NCBI GenBank assembly: GCA_008711295.1
Contig: VUYV01000016.1
Location: 5,443,871-5,507,870, forward strand
Source: Anarhynchus alexandrinus
Lineage: Eukaryota; Chordata; Aves; Charadriiformes; Charadriidae
Direction: 5' to 3'
Length of the DNA: 64,000 nt
A model generated the notes under the pieces. That model did no database searches, was not told the origin of the DNA, and was given only the letters and a program-made list of their open reading frames with translations. Shown here piece by piece: positions 47,397-60,074 of the stretch. How positions within the stretch are numbered: the first letter of the stretch is position 1; each line of letters starts with the position of its first letter. Position numbers and translations under genes: made by a program.

Positions 47397-47912
47397 CCCC
47401 CGCACACACCCACCAATGCACCCATCCACCCACCCGTGCATGGCACACACACACCCGTGCATGCATCAGCCAATGCAGCCATGCGCACACCCACCCGTGC
47501 ATGCACCGACCAATGCACCTATGCACACATGCACCTGTGCACGCACCAGCCAGTGCACCCACCCATCCGTGCATGCACCAGCCAGTGCACCCACCCACCC
47601 GTGCATGCAACAGCCAGTGCACCCATACACACACCCATGCATGCACTGACCAATGCACCCACCCATGCCTACATGCTCCAACCAATGCACCCACCCATGC
47701 CTGCATGCACCAATGCACCCAGCCACCCATGCATGCGCCAACTTGCACGCCCACCGACCCACACACTCATACACCCACATATCACCCACCCATGCACACA
47801 TCAACCCAATTTATGCACCCACACACACACACACCAATCCACATGTCTGTCCGCATCCATCCACCCACATGCCCCTCCATATATCCACCCACACATCCAT
47901 CCACCCACCCAC
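47397..47912. repeat. C-rich minisatellite with a 4 bp underlying period
   Basis: Variable units carry GTGCATGCACCAGCCAGTG-like cores between runs of CACC and CATC. From 47481 to 47720 I can cut units of about 40, 40, 32, 32, 36, 32 and 28 bp, all multiples of 4, so the array seems to grow and shrink in tetranucleotide steps. The + strand is G-poor and C-rich, and CA/TG alternation (GTGCATGCAC, CACACACACA) is frequent. It reads through as open frames on both strands (His/Pro/Thr/Ala on +, Gly/Val/Cys/Trp on -) because the unit lacks stops, which is not evidence of a gene. The 3' half (after about 47740) degrades into CATCCACC-type sequence. Confidence 0.95.
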
Positions 47913-48481
47913 TTCCTTCTGCACTTACACCTAGGTCATTTTTAATATATATATGTATATATATAAAATACAAACGACTGTGCCAACATGTTTTGACACC
48001 CATAAGCTGTCCCCGAGCCATGGCCAGGCACTGGGAACAAATCTGGTCCAGGCAAGCAATGGAAGAAAGCAATCGGAGATGTACAAGAGCCAAAACCCGT
48101 ATATCCGGTGTAATTTTGGTGTATTACCACCAACAATTTGTGCCTGCCTCTGAAAGCTGCTCTAAGCCTACATTTTTATATAATATTCCAGAAGAAAGAT
48201 TAAGATTGCCTCTAATAAAGGTACGTATTGGTCCTTCCACCTCTTCCAAGGAGATGATGGTGTGTGCTCATGCGTGACCATAAACCATTCCTGCTGGGAA
48301 ACACCGAGCGTGGGTGGCAAAGTGCTTTTTGGAGGCACCTGCAGCAGAAGATCCCCAGGAAGAAAAGACCTGAAGTCAGCTTGATTGACACAGCCCTCCA
48401 TGGGAGAGGGGCGACCTCATACTTAATGATGTTGAATTGAATGTCATTTCTGTGACACATGTTTGCATTAAGACGCACTCT
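47913..48481. other. Short unique spacer with TA-rich tract
   Basis: A TATATATATGTATATATATA-like tract at 47946-47965 follows the minisatellite, then mixed unique sequence to the next CR1. No gene is recognised. Confidence 0.6.
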
Positions 48482-48878
48482 GGATTGGCATTGTTCAGCC
48501 TGGAGAAGAGAAGGCTCTGGGGAGACCTTATAGCCCCCTTCCAGCGTCTGAAGGGGGCCTACAGGAAAGATGGAGAGGGACTCTTTATCAGGAAGTGTAG
48601 CAATAGATGAGGGGTAACAGTTTTAAACTGAAAGAGGGGAGATTTAGATTAGATATCAGGAAGAAATTCTTTACTCTAAGAGTGGTGAGACACTGGAACA
48701 GGTTGCCCAGAGAAGCTGTGGATGCCCCATCCCTGGAGGTGTTGAAGGCCAGGTTGGACGGGGCTTGGAGCAACCTGGGCTGGTGGGAGGTGTCCCTGCC
48801 CATGGCAGGGGGGTTGGAACTAAATGATCTTTAAGGTCCCTTCCAACTCTAACCATTCTATGATTCTGTGGTTCTATG
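48482..48878 (+). mobile_element. CR1 LINE 3' fragment (same subfamily as 42.1 kb copy)
   Basis: Shows the same word order as the 42.1 kb copy: TTGTTCAGCCTGGAGAAGAG, GACCTTATAGCCCCCTTCCA, AAGGGGGCCTACAGGAAAGA, ACACTGGAACAGGTTGCCCA, then GGAACTAAATGATCTTTAAG and ATTCTATGATTCTGTGGTTC at the terminus. A frame from 48607 reads [20 protein letters not shown] and on to [20 protein letters not shown], the ORF2 C-terminus. A change near 48600 and 5' truncation make it defective. It is slightly shorter at its 5' end than the 42.1 kb copy and lies in the same orientation. Confidence 0.96.
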
Positions 48879-51120
48879 GCAGGAGCAGAGAGCATACAAC
48901 AGGAACGGCTTGAAGATGAGGGTCTGCAGTAGCGCTGCATGGGAAGGCTGTGCTGGGATGGGCAAAGTAGCACTCAGCCACTCACCTGAGGTCTAAACAG
49001 GTTTCTGCATGTACAAAAAACCCCTACATTAACAACTACAAAAAAACCCCCAAACATCAGAAATGTGCCATCACCCGTAATGTTTGCTTCTATCTTATTT
49101 TCTTTACTTTCCCCTCAATTACTGCTCTACCTAACGCTGCGAGATGAAACAAGCTCCCTTTGGTCTTGACAGCACATGGTGTTCGGTGTTTGCTGGGATG
49201 GCAAAGTCCCTGCTCCGGCCTCAAAACCCAGACACAGCAGCCATGGGCAGCACCAGCAGGAAAAGGGGCACTCTCCTTGCTGGGAAGGCAACTGGGCACA
49301 GACAAACACAGTGAAAAATAGGACATAAAGCTATTCAGAAAGCCGAGATCATAATTTCAACCCCCTAAATGTGAAATTCAGACCCTGGCTGGTCAGGGCC
49401 ACCCTGAGTGGGTGCCTGGGCTGAAGTTGTTCTGTTGCTCCCAGTTTCCACTGGTTTGCAGTGGGTTTTGCGGCCAGAAGCATCAGTTGAAATCAGTCAC
49501 CACTGAAGGATGTTCAGGCTTCTGGAAAAAAAACCCAAACAACCCCCCCCAGAAAAACCCAAACCAGGCTAAAACTTTAACTTAAAAAAAACCCCAGCAA
49601 ACAACCCACTTGGGCTTAGACCTCACTGCAAAGCTGAAGCCTTTTGCTGGTGCATCAGAGTAGAACTAACACGGGACGAGGCAGTGAAGGTTCCCCTGCT
49701 CTGAGCCCACATGAATGATGAGTGTCTGCAAGGCAAGGTGTTGCATGTCACATCTTGGCACAGTACATATGGCTTCTGGCGGGGGGGGAAGAAAATCAAG
49801 CCTTTGCTGTTTTGTCTTTAGTCTCAAGTGTGATTTGAAGGAAATTGTCTCAGTGAATTGTCAAAATGGGCTGACGACTGCCAAATTGCAGTGCTGGGAG
49901 AGGGGCACTGCATCATTCCAAGAGTGTTGAGGGAGGGAGGTAGCACCAATGCTCCTGCATGCCACATGGTGCTGGGAGAAGGGGTGGCAGAGAGGTTCAG
50001 TAGCGTGAACCTGCTGAGACTCACACTGAAGGGAGGTGGACACATCCACTGGTGCTGGAAAACCCCATCCTGAGCTCCTGACTCTTTGTCATGATGGTTG
50101 AAGCCAACAAGAAACCAGATATCTAACTTGGACATTAGCTTCTCCAACAAAGTCAACTGAACTACCTCAAGAATGAACGACTATTTAATCCCTTCAATCT
50201 GAAAAATAGATGTATATACGCATACTCATACCCCAAAGCTTTTCAAAAAGGGTTCACTTTGCTTCTGGCTTATTCTTACACATGATGGTATGAATCAGAA
50301 ATACGGACCCTCAACTCATTGCAGCCGTGCTGAGCTAGAATTGATGCAAATGAGGATGAAAAATGCAAAATGTTCTTTTCCCAGAAAAATGAGAGCCTAG
50401 GATTATTAATTTTTTAAACTTATCTACATTATTTGTTTAAAAGTCAGTAATTTTAAATTAAAACTGAATTGATGGCACCGCACCTTATGGCCTGAGCTTC
50501 ACTGTAATATTATAATAAATAGAAATAAGCCCCTACAAATTTTAGATGAAGCCAAGCCACTGCAGTGACTGAAGTATTTGCTGAACCACCTGGATCAGGA
50601 GGTTCCTGAGACTCCATTACATACAGACCTGTTTCTCCTCGGGATGCACCAAAAGATGTTCTTCCCTTCAGTTCACTCAAATTTGAGAAAACCATCAGGG
50701 ATTGAAACCAAAGAGAGAACAAGCGATCACACTTTCCCCCGTACGAGTCTTTATAAGGATTTGGTGATTAGACATAGCCCAGCTTGCTGTCAAGAGGTAA
50801 TATTTCCCATGTTCAAAATGTCCATTTCAAATGCAGAATAAGTTTTGATAACGGTAGTCTTCCCTTTACCCCATCTGTCCATCATATTTAAGATTATAAT
50901 GTGATTTAAATTAGAGCACAGTAACTAATGTATGTTTCTTACTCTGCTCTGCAGTGCACCTTGACACAAATTAACATTAAAATTAGTCATGTAGTAGAGG
51001 CGTCAGTCATCAGTTCGGCACATAAAATGAAAAATGTTAAGTAACCTCAGACTTAACATGCAGATTCTTAAATAAATATGGTAATAGCATATCCTGATCA
51101 TAAGTGAAAAAAGAGCACGA
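48879..51120. other. Non-coding stretch, no gene recognised
   Basis: Contains A/C-rich low-complexity tracts at 49013-49053 and 49525-49608, a G run at 49780-49788, and AT-rich unique sequence from about 50340 on. Overlapping frames at 49715-50156 on both strands show no motif. Confidence 0.55.
49525..49608. repeat. A/C-rich low-complexity tract (AAACCC-like)
   Basis: A runs alternate with C runs (AAAAACCC, CAACCCCCCCC, AAAACCCC). It is similar to the tract at 23191-23254. Confidence 0.85.
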
Positions 51121-51300
51121 GGCTCCAGCGAGAAAGTATCAGTTGTTCCTTAGGAAAATAATTAAAAAGTACAAATGAAGAACAAGATTAATTTAAATAA
51201 TCAATTTTGTGTTTCCTGCTAGCTGATTTAAATCATGATGAAAATTGTTGATTAAAGCCCCTCATTTAAATCAGTGCCCCTTAATGAGAGTGCATGCCTA
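51121..51300. other. Candidate regulatory element: three ATTTAAAT palindromes
   Basis: ATTTAAAT occurs at 51191-51198, 51226-51233 and 51264-51271, spaced 35 and 38 bp apart. The middle one lies inside a perfect 12 bp palindrome, TGATTTAAATCA (51224-51235). Several further ATTA/TAAT cores (AAATAATTAAAAAG near 51157) surround them. Such clustering suggests homeodomain-type binding sites in a conserved enhancer. Function is inferred. Confidence 0.35.
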
Positions 51301-54300
51301 TGAACATAAGCCCATAATAGTAATAAAAGACTTTTCAGAGAAGAAATAGCTTTCACAAGAATACTTCCAGGGCTGGAAGAACATCATCTTTCCTTTGCAA
51401 AAAGAAATACATCTCGCCAAGCTAGGCAATTTTTCCTTCCTTAAGCTCTTAACCCCGTAAAAATAGCAGGAATAGGGCCATAAGTCATAGGATATTCACA
51501 GCCACGCTATGTAAGTATGACTGAACTTGTGATCCTTCTCGCTGTTGGAGAGGAAGATGAAGTATTGCTGGAATGATTTAAAAGACAGGTTTGAATTCCC
51601 TAAATATTGCAGACGTCCTGTCCAGCTAGCTGTCTCAGCGGCCAGCAGCCTTTTGAAGGCTGCGAGCTGTTGCACAGGGAGGACGGCCGGAGGCAGAGTG
51701 GGACTGTGCCACCCCATGCCACCACCGTGCTCCCATCTAGCCCCTGGACTCTTTCCAAAACTCTATTTAAGGGCCACATCTCTGGTACCAGAGCAGTTAC
51801 TCTCATAGCTCCACCTCAAATCTCCTCTAAACTTAGTATGTCTTTGTTTTCCTTATCAGTCAAAATCTGAGCACAAAAGCATTCATAATGAATTTATAGC
51901 AAATGTAGAAAACTGCATTTCACTGAGGGCTGTGTGTGTATCATCAGCCTGTACACGGATTTACATGTCCACCATCCACTGAAACAGGCTCTTCTCTGTG
52001 GTCCTATAATCCACGTCGCTTCCTAGTCCTCTTGACTTCAGGGAATTTGGGATTCCTCCCTGCAGAGCGCATCACTCGGTACAGCCCCCTGGCCTCTCTA
52101 TTTGCAAGGGTGGCAGTCACCTTTATTTCTGTGCCACCTGGTGCTGCCCCTGCACGTCCCACTCCTGGGCTCAAGTTGTTTGTCTCCTGGACAGAGATTT
52201 CTGCCTTTTCTGGAAGCGTAACATGGGATGAAGGCTTGAAGGCGTGACCTTCACTGCACCAAGATCACACACCAGAAGACAGACAAAGAAAACAGATACT
52301 AAACCTCATAAAGGTAGTTTTAAAGTTATTGTATATTTTTGAGGCATGATTTCTGCAATGCCTGATATAGCTACTGCCAATATTCTTATTGTTCAACGAT
52401 CAAAAGATACACAAAGATCTATAACTAGGGATATTTCTTGTAGATTCACACAGACTTGTCCTCACACACCTGTGATTCTTCCCCTTCACCTCGTATTTCT
52501 GAGGGCAGGAACGGGGCTGTAAACCTGCAATGCGGAGCACGAGACGCCCCATGGTGTGCATCCTCCCGGCACGCTGGTTGCAGGACATCGCTGTTCCAAC
52601 TCCAGTGATAACCCCGGGAACATGCAGGGGCTTCAGCCCTGCAACGTGCCCTGAGCACGGTGCTGTCCTGACCAAAATGACAGCAGTGCCAGGGCTATAT
52701 CAGGCTCCGATCCCTGTTACCACCCGCCAGGGCACAGAGCCTACAGGTCCTGACATCAGCACGCAGGACCCCTGCTGTGTCTTTTCAGTGGGTGCTGAGC
52801 AGATACTGTTTCAGGGACTTCTTGGCCTCTATGATAAACCTACAGGGATCGAAGAACACATTTATTTGCTCCCTTTATTCCCTCAGCATTTTGCAAAAGC
52901 AGTATTACATCTTTGTGTCACACTGCCCTGCAAATCTGCTTCCAAAAGGCTGCCTTGTTTCTTCAAAGAACATTTCCAGTGCTTAGCAAGATCTTTTGGA
53001 GCCCTTGACTTTGCAGCTGGCAAAGTTTACAACATGTTTACAATACCCTGCATAATTTGGCTATGAGATAATGTATAGTATAGTCCTTCAGTGGTGCACA
53101 GTGGGAGAAGAACAAGTGGAAAAAAAAAAAAAAAGGTGATGCAAAGCCAAGAAAAACAGATGGTAGCGAGCTCTCCAAGGGGCAAGAATGAATAAATAAC
53201 TGCAGATTTTTTTTTTCCGAGGAAAAATATATTGTCAAATCAATAGCACAGTTTTTAGGAAATGCAAACTAGATCAAATGTGCATTTTTTCAGTATTAAA
53301 CAATGGCACTTCATCAGGCCCGATGGTCTGTACTGCATGTGTTTGCCTAAATGAAACAGAGAGAAGCAAAAATAGCATTGCTGCAAAAAGTTCTTGTTTG
53401 ACCTCAAGGTTAAATTTCACACTTCCTGGGAAGTTCTGCTGTAGATAATGAGCCAAATCTTTCAGGTGTAAATCAGAGTGCCCCAGCAGTTACCATACCG
53501 TTTAGTAGCATTATATCTTTGACAATCTAAGTCAGGGCAGCAATTCTTCAAAAGCAGAACTCGATACTTATGGGAACTTACCTATGCCTGCTATTAGGGC
53601 CACAGGAATCTATATTTACTTAATACATCTGTGCATGCTTCTAAAAGGACTAAGTGATACCTTTTTTCTTTTTTGACCACATGAGGTCAAACTAGAGGGG
53701 GTAAAAAAGAGATGCTTAAAAATAGCCAAGTATACAAATACTCTTACTCTCTTCCAGCAAAAGATTTTTTCGCCTCTTTTTAAGTCACCCAGAGGAAGCC
53801 AAGCAACATATGGGATGCATGAAAGTTGCTCTCTGCAAATCTGTCAATCCATTTTAGCGACGCCGTGCATCAACCCCAACTCTGCTATTAACATGGGCCT
53901 CCCTGCGCAGGGGCTGCCAACTGGCCCACAGTCAGCTATTCACCCTGAGACAAATCATCTCCTGCTACACTGATCTACGGGCCCGAAGAGCAAAAAGCTG
54001 CAAGGCACCAAATCTCACGCCCTCTCGCTCTGTAGCCATGGTGCAAAAACAATCTCTGTAGCATTGCCGATGCTCACTTGGTCACCTGCTGACGGTGGTG
54101 GGTTAGAGAGCAGATGGCATCACAGGCTGGAAGGAGCTGCAGCCTCTGATAGCGAACAATAACTTCTTGACGCAAGGGCTGTGGAAAAGGTCTGTGTGCT
54201 CAAGCCTTCCACATCGGGTCCTCTGGGCTGTGCCCAGGGATGGTGGGTTTGGGGACTAACACAAACCAAGCCCTGCAATTGTGGAGATCTCCTGGTGAAG

Positions 54301-57300
54301 CTCCCCAGGGAGATATATCTGCTCCAGCCCTTTGGGTAGAGACTTCCGCAACCCCAAAGTGGAGAATGAGCAACCATCAGCTCTGAAGTCACAGAGCATT
54401 ATCACAAAACGTTGCTTTGAAAATATTGGTCCTTCCTCCCACACATGAGACCGGGAGTCTCCCTCTTCACTTCTGTTTCAGAAGATCTGGACTCACAGGG
54501 TTGGCTGACTGTAAAACTTAACTGCCTTTTCCCAGCACATCAATAAATCAAAGTGCTCGGGGTTTTTCTTGGAAGCCAGAAGCCAGCAGAGATGATGGGA
54601 AGGAAGAGTCACCTCCTCATCTTACTGCTTTTCCGGAGGCAGAGAATGCTCAGTTATCGTGCCCACAACACTGATAATATTTTCACCCAAGCTCCATTTT
54701 CTATTCTACACATGCAAATGTGAAGAGCAAATTGCTATTGCCTTAGTTTTTATCTCTTTCTGCTGACAGCAGAACCTGAGCTCCTTCTCAAAACCACGTA
54801 CTCTTAAGTTCTGGCACTGATCGCTTTTGCTACATAAAGGGAACCCTCTCTCTAAAAATCGAAGTCTTTCTTATGAAGCAATGAGCCCGCAGGCAAGCCT
54901 CCCAGCTGCCAGAAGCCCTTGCTGCCCACCCAGCAGGCACCAAGCACTCCTCCCTCTAACAGCAACTCCAAAAGAAAACCAGTCCCCAGGGACATCCAGG
55001 GAGCGACCCAGAATTTACAGTGGCGCAGTTGGGCTCCTACATCTGTGCAAGCTGCCGCGAAGTCAGCAGGGTCAGAGGCGGCTCCTTTTGAAACTGGACA
55101 GGTTTCAAAGGGACACGAGCTGTCAGAAGAGGCAATCGCTGGGAACGCCTCCAGCTCCAGCCCCAAGCTGCAAACTAAAGTACTTCCTTTTGTTAGAGCA
55201 TATGGCCAAATCCTGAGTCCTACACGTGTTTTAATGCCAAGAGTGACTATTAGTTTGGCATCCTACGCAGCAAAGAAGCCAGCAGGAGTTTTGCCCAACA
55301 GAGAAGAGGGGTGAACGCAGGCAGTTTATCCCACAGCCATTTCGACTTGTTCTGCGTTTCCTGGCCACCATCATGTCCCTGGATTAATCCAGCTCTTGTC
55401 GTTCTTTGCTCTCGCCAGTCCCTTCATTTGACACAACGTGTTTCTCTACCTGACCCTTATATTGCAGGCTACAAAAGACTGCATTAAAAATGCTTTGTAA
55501 CCCAAAACATTTTTTTATTACAAACAACTCTTTGCAGCAAATTCTAGTAGGCTGATATTGTAGAGTAATGTAATTGCAATCACCTGGTAGAATATTTTTC
55601 TATAGCTCCTTTATGAGTATCAGTACCTGGCCTATATTCTCTGTCTTATACTTAAGCCTCCAAAATTATACTGATCAAAGCAACCTGCATTTATATACTG
55701 ATGTGCTCCTGCATTCAAGAGATTTGCCAAGTGCTAAATATAAGGTTTCTCACTATAGTCAAAATCAAATTCAAATTCCAGCTGCCTCTCTGCTAATATG
55801 CAGCAAAGGTTTAGCAGTACAAAGCCATGTTTGTAGAATCAGACACCAAAGATGATTAAATTAAACTGAAAGGGGAATTGGTACAAGCCTGAAATTAGTT
55901 TGCTGAAGAAAAAGCATTAATTTCCTTCCTCTCATGGACGGAGCCACCTCCTGACCTTTAGCGATCAGAGCAAACAGGATCACGACTTTGCCAAGACTAC
56001 CCTCCCCTCCTTCCCCAACAGCACACTGACTTAAAAATCAGCTTCAGCCTGTGCTGACCAGAGCGGGGGGAATGCAGGATGCTCAAACCAGTGTGGAAGG
56101 TTCAGAGAGACCCCCAACAGGAGCTGTGATCCACCTCGTCCCTCTCAGTGGGATGCTCTCCAGCAGATCAGACACCCGTTGGGACCTGAAGAACAACTCT
56201 TGGGTTTATCTTGGTGGTCTGTTTTCAAAGCAAAGGATTATCCAGTCTTCGGGAAGAGACGCTGGTTTGATCAAGATGGAAAAACCAAGAAGGTGCCCGC
56301 AGTCAGCAGGGTGCGTTGATGAGATCCTGAGTGCAGGCAGGAGCAGGAAGATATCCCAGGGATGGGCAGGCAGTTACTTCCTTGGCATTACTAATCCGAC
56401 TCTTTTAAAGCAGCACTAAAATTCCCAATGTAAAAAAATTCCTCACTACTACTATAGCAAGAGAGATGAAGGGATTTGAAGCATATGGCAGCAACAAAAA
56501 GTTGTTCACCTTCTCTCTCCCGCTCTTCTCCATTAGCTGTTATTCTTGGGCATTATCTCCTCTGAGCACCCTGTATGCTACAATTACGCTGATGGCCACA
56601 TGCAAGAGATGGAAAACAACCTACTGCAAACAGGGATTTCTCTTGGCTATTACATGCACAGGCACAGGTTTGCCAAGACACCTTGTTCTTCCCTGCAGCC
56701 CTTCTGCTGATACTGTTCTGGGTCTTCTCTGAGCACAGATGGAGAATAGCACCAGGTTGTTTGCTGCTCTTGCCTCGCTAATGTCAGCTGACCCGATTTA
56801 GAAACCAGACTGAGACCACTGCTCCTATTTGGTACATGGTACAAACCAGTGCTGGTCTTCAGGGACTTGGACACAGTCAGTTTTCAACAACAGAAAGGAA
56901 TTTCACCCTTCAAGAGGCTAGGGTTAACATGGCTCCTTGGCAACATTTAAATTGAGAGGATAAATTATAGAAGCAGGCATACCAGAGCAGTGGCACAGTC
57001 TTTAGCAAAAAAGCCACTATCCAAATCCAATTCAATACGACGTGGTCCAGGAGAGAGGAAAAAAAGGCTGACAACCCCACAGTCATGCAGACCTGCCAAC
57101 CCAGAGCATGTGGCACCTTGGCCCAGTGGCATCCAAACATGGGAGTGGGTATCCTGCTGATGAAGCATCCTCTGCCAGACGGTACCTGAGGTGTTCCTGT
57201 GCTGTGCTCCATGGGTAGATGTGCCCACAGTGTTTCGGCAAGGCAGAGTCCCCCGAGACTAGTTGTTGATGGCATGCTAACAGAAATCACCCTCTGCATC

Positions 57301-60031
57301 AGTGTGGCTGAACAGGTGCAATGGAGGGAGAGGAGAAAGCACTGACCCTCAATTCAGCAAGGAATGGCAAAGGCAACATTCCAAGGATCAGATCTTTAGA
57401 GATATTTCTTTAATTCCTTTTGAAATCAGGCAAATGAATGCCTTAAAGAGGATCTGGGCTCAAACAGTTTGTCTAGTGCAAAGTCATACTGGAAATTATT
57501 AGAAAATTAGGGTAGCTCCCTACCCTTCTGCAGTCTGTTTTGGTGATTTATGCAAAAGGGCATCAGGCTCTTGATAGCTCTGATATTACATAGCTTTCCT
57601 TTCCACCGCACGGTTTATATGTACTTCATCAGTGACAACTCTCTCAGAGGATGGATTCATGCAGAAGTAGGAGAGGGCTTTAAACTACACCATCCCAAGC
57701 CAGGAGAGCATCACAGGGATGACAAAGTCCTGCAAGAGGAAGATCCAGAGGGTCTGAAAACTGAAAGCAAAGGCCTACACAAAGGGGACTGATTTGACTG
57801 TAGAAGAGGACCATATTAGACTTGAAAGCCAATGTGACTGATGAACCGCATTTGCAAGGCTGGGGTAGAGCAGCACCAGCCCCGTCAGAGGGCAGCGTGC
57901 AGAGAGGTGATCCAATATTGCCCAAAGGGAACTTTTAAACAATGCAACTGAGAAGGCTACGTGCAAGCAGGGCCCAAAGCTCCAGTTTCCAAGCCCAAGG
58001 TGGGTGGACTGGGGCTTGCCCATCTCCATCTCCACCTGTCACCACGGCTCAAGCATGCCACCATCTTTCCTCTTCGCTACGAAGGATGCAGAAAAGGATG
58101 CAAGGTTTGCTGCCAGAATATTCCTGTCTGAATAAATGATGCAGTTTTAAATTTGAAATGGTGAACCTGTCGGGGAGCTGAGCCTTGCTTGGTTTGAGGC
58201 AACTGCCTCCTGCCAGATAAACACACACCCCACTGAGCCCGTGTGCTGCTGCAGCGATACTTGAGGCCAGTTGTAAAAGCCATTATGGTCCATTTCTCCT
58301 GCAGGATCTCCCAGGGGAAATATACCTCAGCTGGGATAAATGCTTCACTTGTAGTATGTCTGTACAGAAATCCCACATTTTAGGTTTCCAATAAATAAAC
58401 ATGAAAGAAGTTGCACCTTGCTGAAAAGGCTGGGTTGGGCATACTTCGGGAAAAGCAGAGCATGGTCCTGTCCCCTGACAGCACGAGCCACAGAAAGTAA
58501 AAAATGAGGCCTACACTGCCACAAACGCTGGTTTCAAGGCTTCCAGCACAACCAAGGCAAGAAATATGGGTTTCCTTGCATGGCTGAAGGCCAACACATC
58601 TCCGGGAAGCATGGGGACGGCCCTGCACCAGCTAGCTTCTGTCAACCGATGAGCATCTCCTCCTTCTCTTCTTCTGGCTAAAGGATGACTCAGTTTGTTA
58701 TGGCAGGAGCCTTGCAAGAGCAGTATTAAAGGCACTTGAAAAAACAAACAAACAAAAAAAAAACCTCATCATTTTTTCACCTGCCCCAGCCATGTTTTAC
58801 ACATTTCTCACTTGCAGGAAACCACCCATGACTTGAACAAGGAAATGCTCTTTTTAACATCTCCTTTCTGCGGATTGTGTGTATGCAAGTGCTCGAGTAC
58901 ATCTAAGACACAGTCCTGAGGAAAGGAGCTGGAAACCAGGGTGAGGATCAACCTCGGGGCTGGCAGTGCCACGTTGCCCTCTCCTGCCGGGCTCCCCATC
59001 AGATGCTAATCTGGCTGGCTGTGATTACTCTCTCCAGGATCTTTAAATCCAGGCTTTGGGGATTAAGGAGTCCCCCCTTCCCAAATGAGGGAATCCTCCC
59101 TTAATCCACTCCTGCTGGCACACCACCACCAGGGAAAAAACAGCATTTTCTGGGTTCAAGGCCTTCTGGGAGTAACACATCCATGGACTGAGAATCCTTC
59201 AGCATCACATCAGACTCTGGTTACAGATCACACTGTATAGCCCAAACCCCTTTCATCCTCAACTCGGCACTGTCACAGGGTTCTCTTGGGTCTCCCACCC
59301 CAGGTACAAGCCCTGTAAGCCCTTCTCAGCCTCACTGTTCCAGGTGCTCTGGGGACACCCCCTCCACAAAGGATGGAGCCTTTTGGGTTTATCATCACTG
59401 CTTAGCGCCCAATAGTTGAAGCAAATAGAAACAAGAACTGCAGAAAAGTGCCAAAACACAGTTAATCTTTACCCAGCACAAGAGAGACATGGTTTTACTT
59501 GTCTTTATTCTGCATTCACCTCTCAAAGGTTTTCACGAGTTTTAACCCATATTTCAATGGCTGCCAAACCCTGCATAAAGCAAGAACGTTTGTTTCCGGA
59601 TTTGTAATCTTCCCCTCCAGTCCTCTACTGCCTTGCTGCTTTTTTGCCCCTGCTTGCAAGAACCCCCTTCTTCCTCTGAATGCTTTTTCTGGGGGACATG
59701 TGGGTGGTGACACCAGCCACACTGAGCAACATCCACAGCAAAGAGTACGTCCTGGTTGCCAGTCCCCACCTCGGCTCATCCACAGGCCCTTGTTTCCTCA
59801 TCCTAACTTTTCACTCTATTTTTGGGTTGACAGGGCTTGCTGAAAGCCTCCCCTCCCCCCGCCCCGTGCCAGACACAGTTTGTGGGACAGCTGACGGGGG
59901 AAAGGATAATCAGCAGTGTAAAGCTGTGTCACCCTCAACCTGGGAATTCACTCCCCCAGATCCCAGGGTCACATGGCTCCAAGAAAGTCAGATTCTGTAT
60001 GTAAAAAGTTAAAAAAAAAAAACACTTCAAG
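51301..60031. other. Non-coding stretch, no gene recognised
   Basis: Unique sequence with small A runs (53119-53134), a T run (53209-53217), and an A/C tract at 58739-58766. AT-rich patches lie near 53580-53640 and 55480-55740. The frames at 52530-53066 (178 codons), 54827-55314 (two overlapping), 56051-56419 and 56910-57299 (minus) have no family motif, no supported splice context and overlapping rivals on other frames, so I call none of them. Confidence 0.5.
58739..58766. repeat. CAAA-rich low-complexity tract
   Basis: AAAAAACAAACAAACAAAAA followed by AAAACC: a short interrupted CAAA repeat. Confidence 0.85.
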
Positions 60032-60074
60032 ACCTATATAAGACTGTTTACAACCTACATAAGACTTATTTACA
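60032..60074. repeat. 21/22 bp tandem duplication
   Basis: ACCTATATAAGACTGTTTAC plus A (60032-60052) is followed directly by ACCTACATAAGACTTATTTA plus CA (60053-60074). It lies 10 bp after a short A run. Confidence 0.85.

Noticed and set aside
46869..47945. A 358-codon + strand frame and a 282-codon minus frame through the CpG island and minisatellite
   Set aside because: Both cross the N gap and consist of GC-rich or His/Pro-rich (Gly/Val/Cys/Trp-rich on the other strand) tandem translation. Lack of stops follows from the repeat unit.
52530..53066. 178-codon + strand frame
   Set aside because: Composition is ordinary, with no domain and no splice context, and overlapping frames run on the minus strand.
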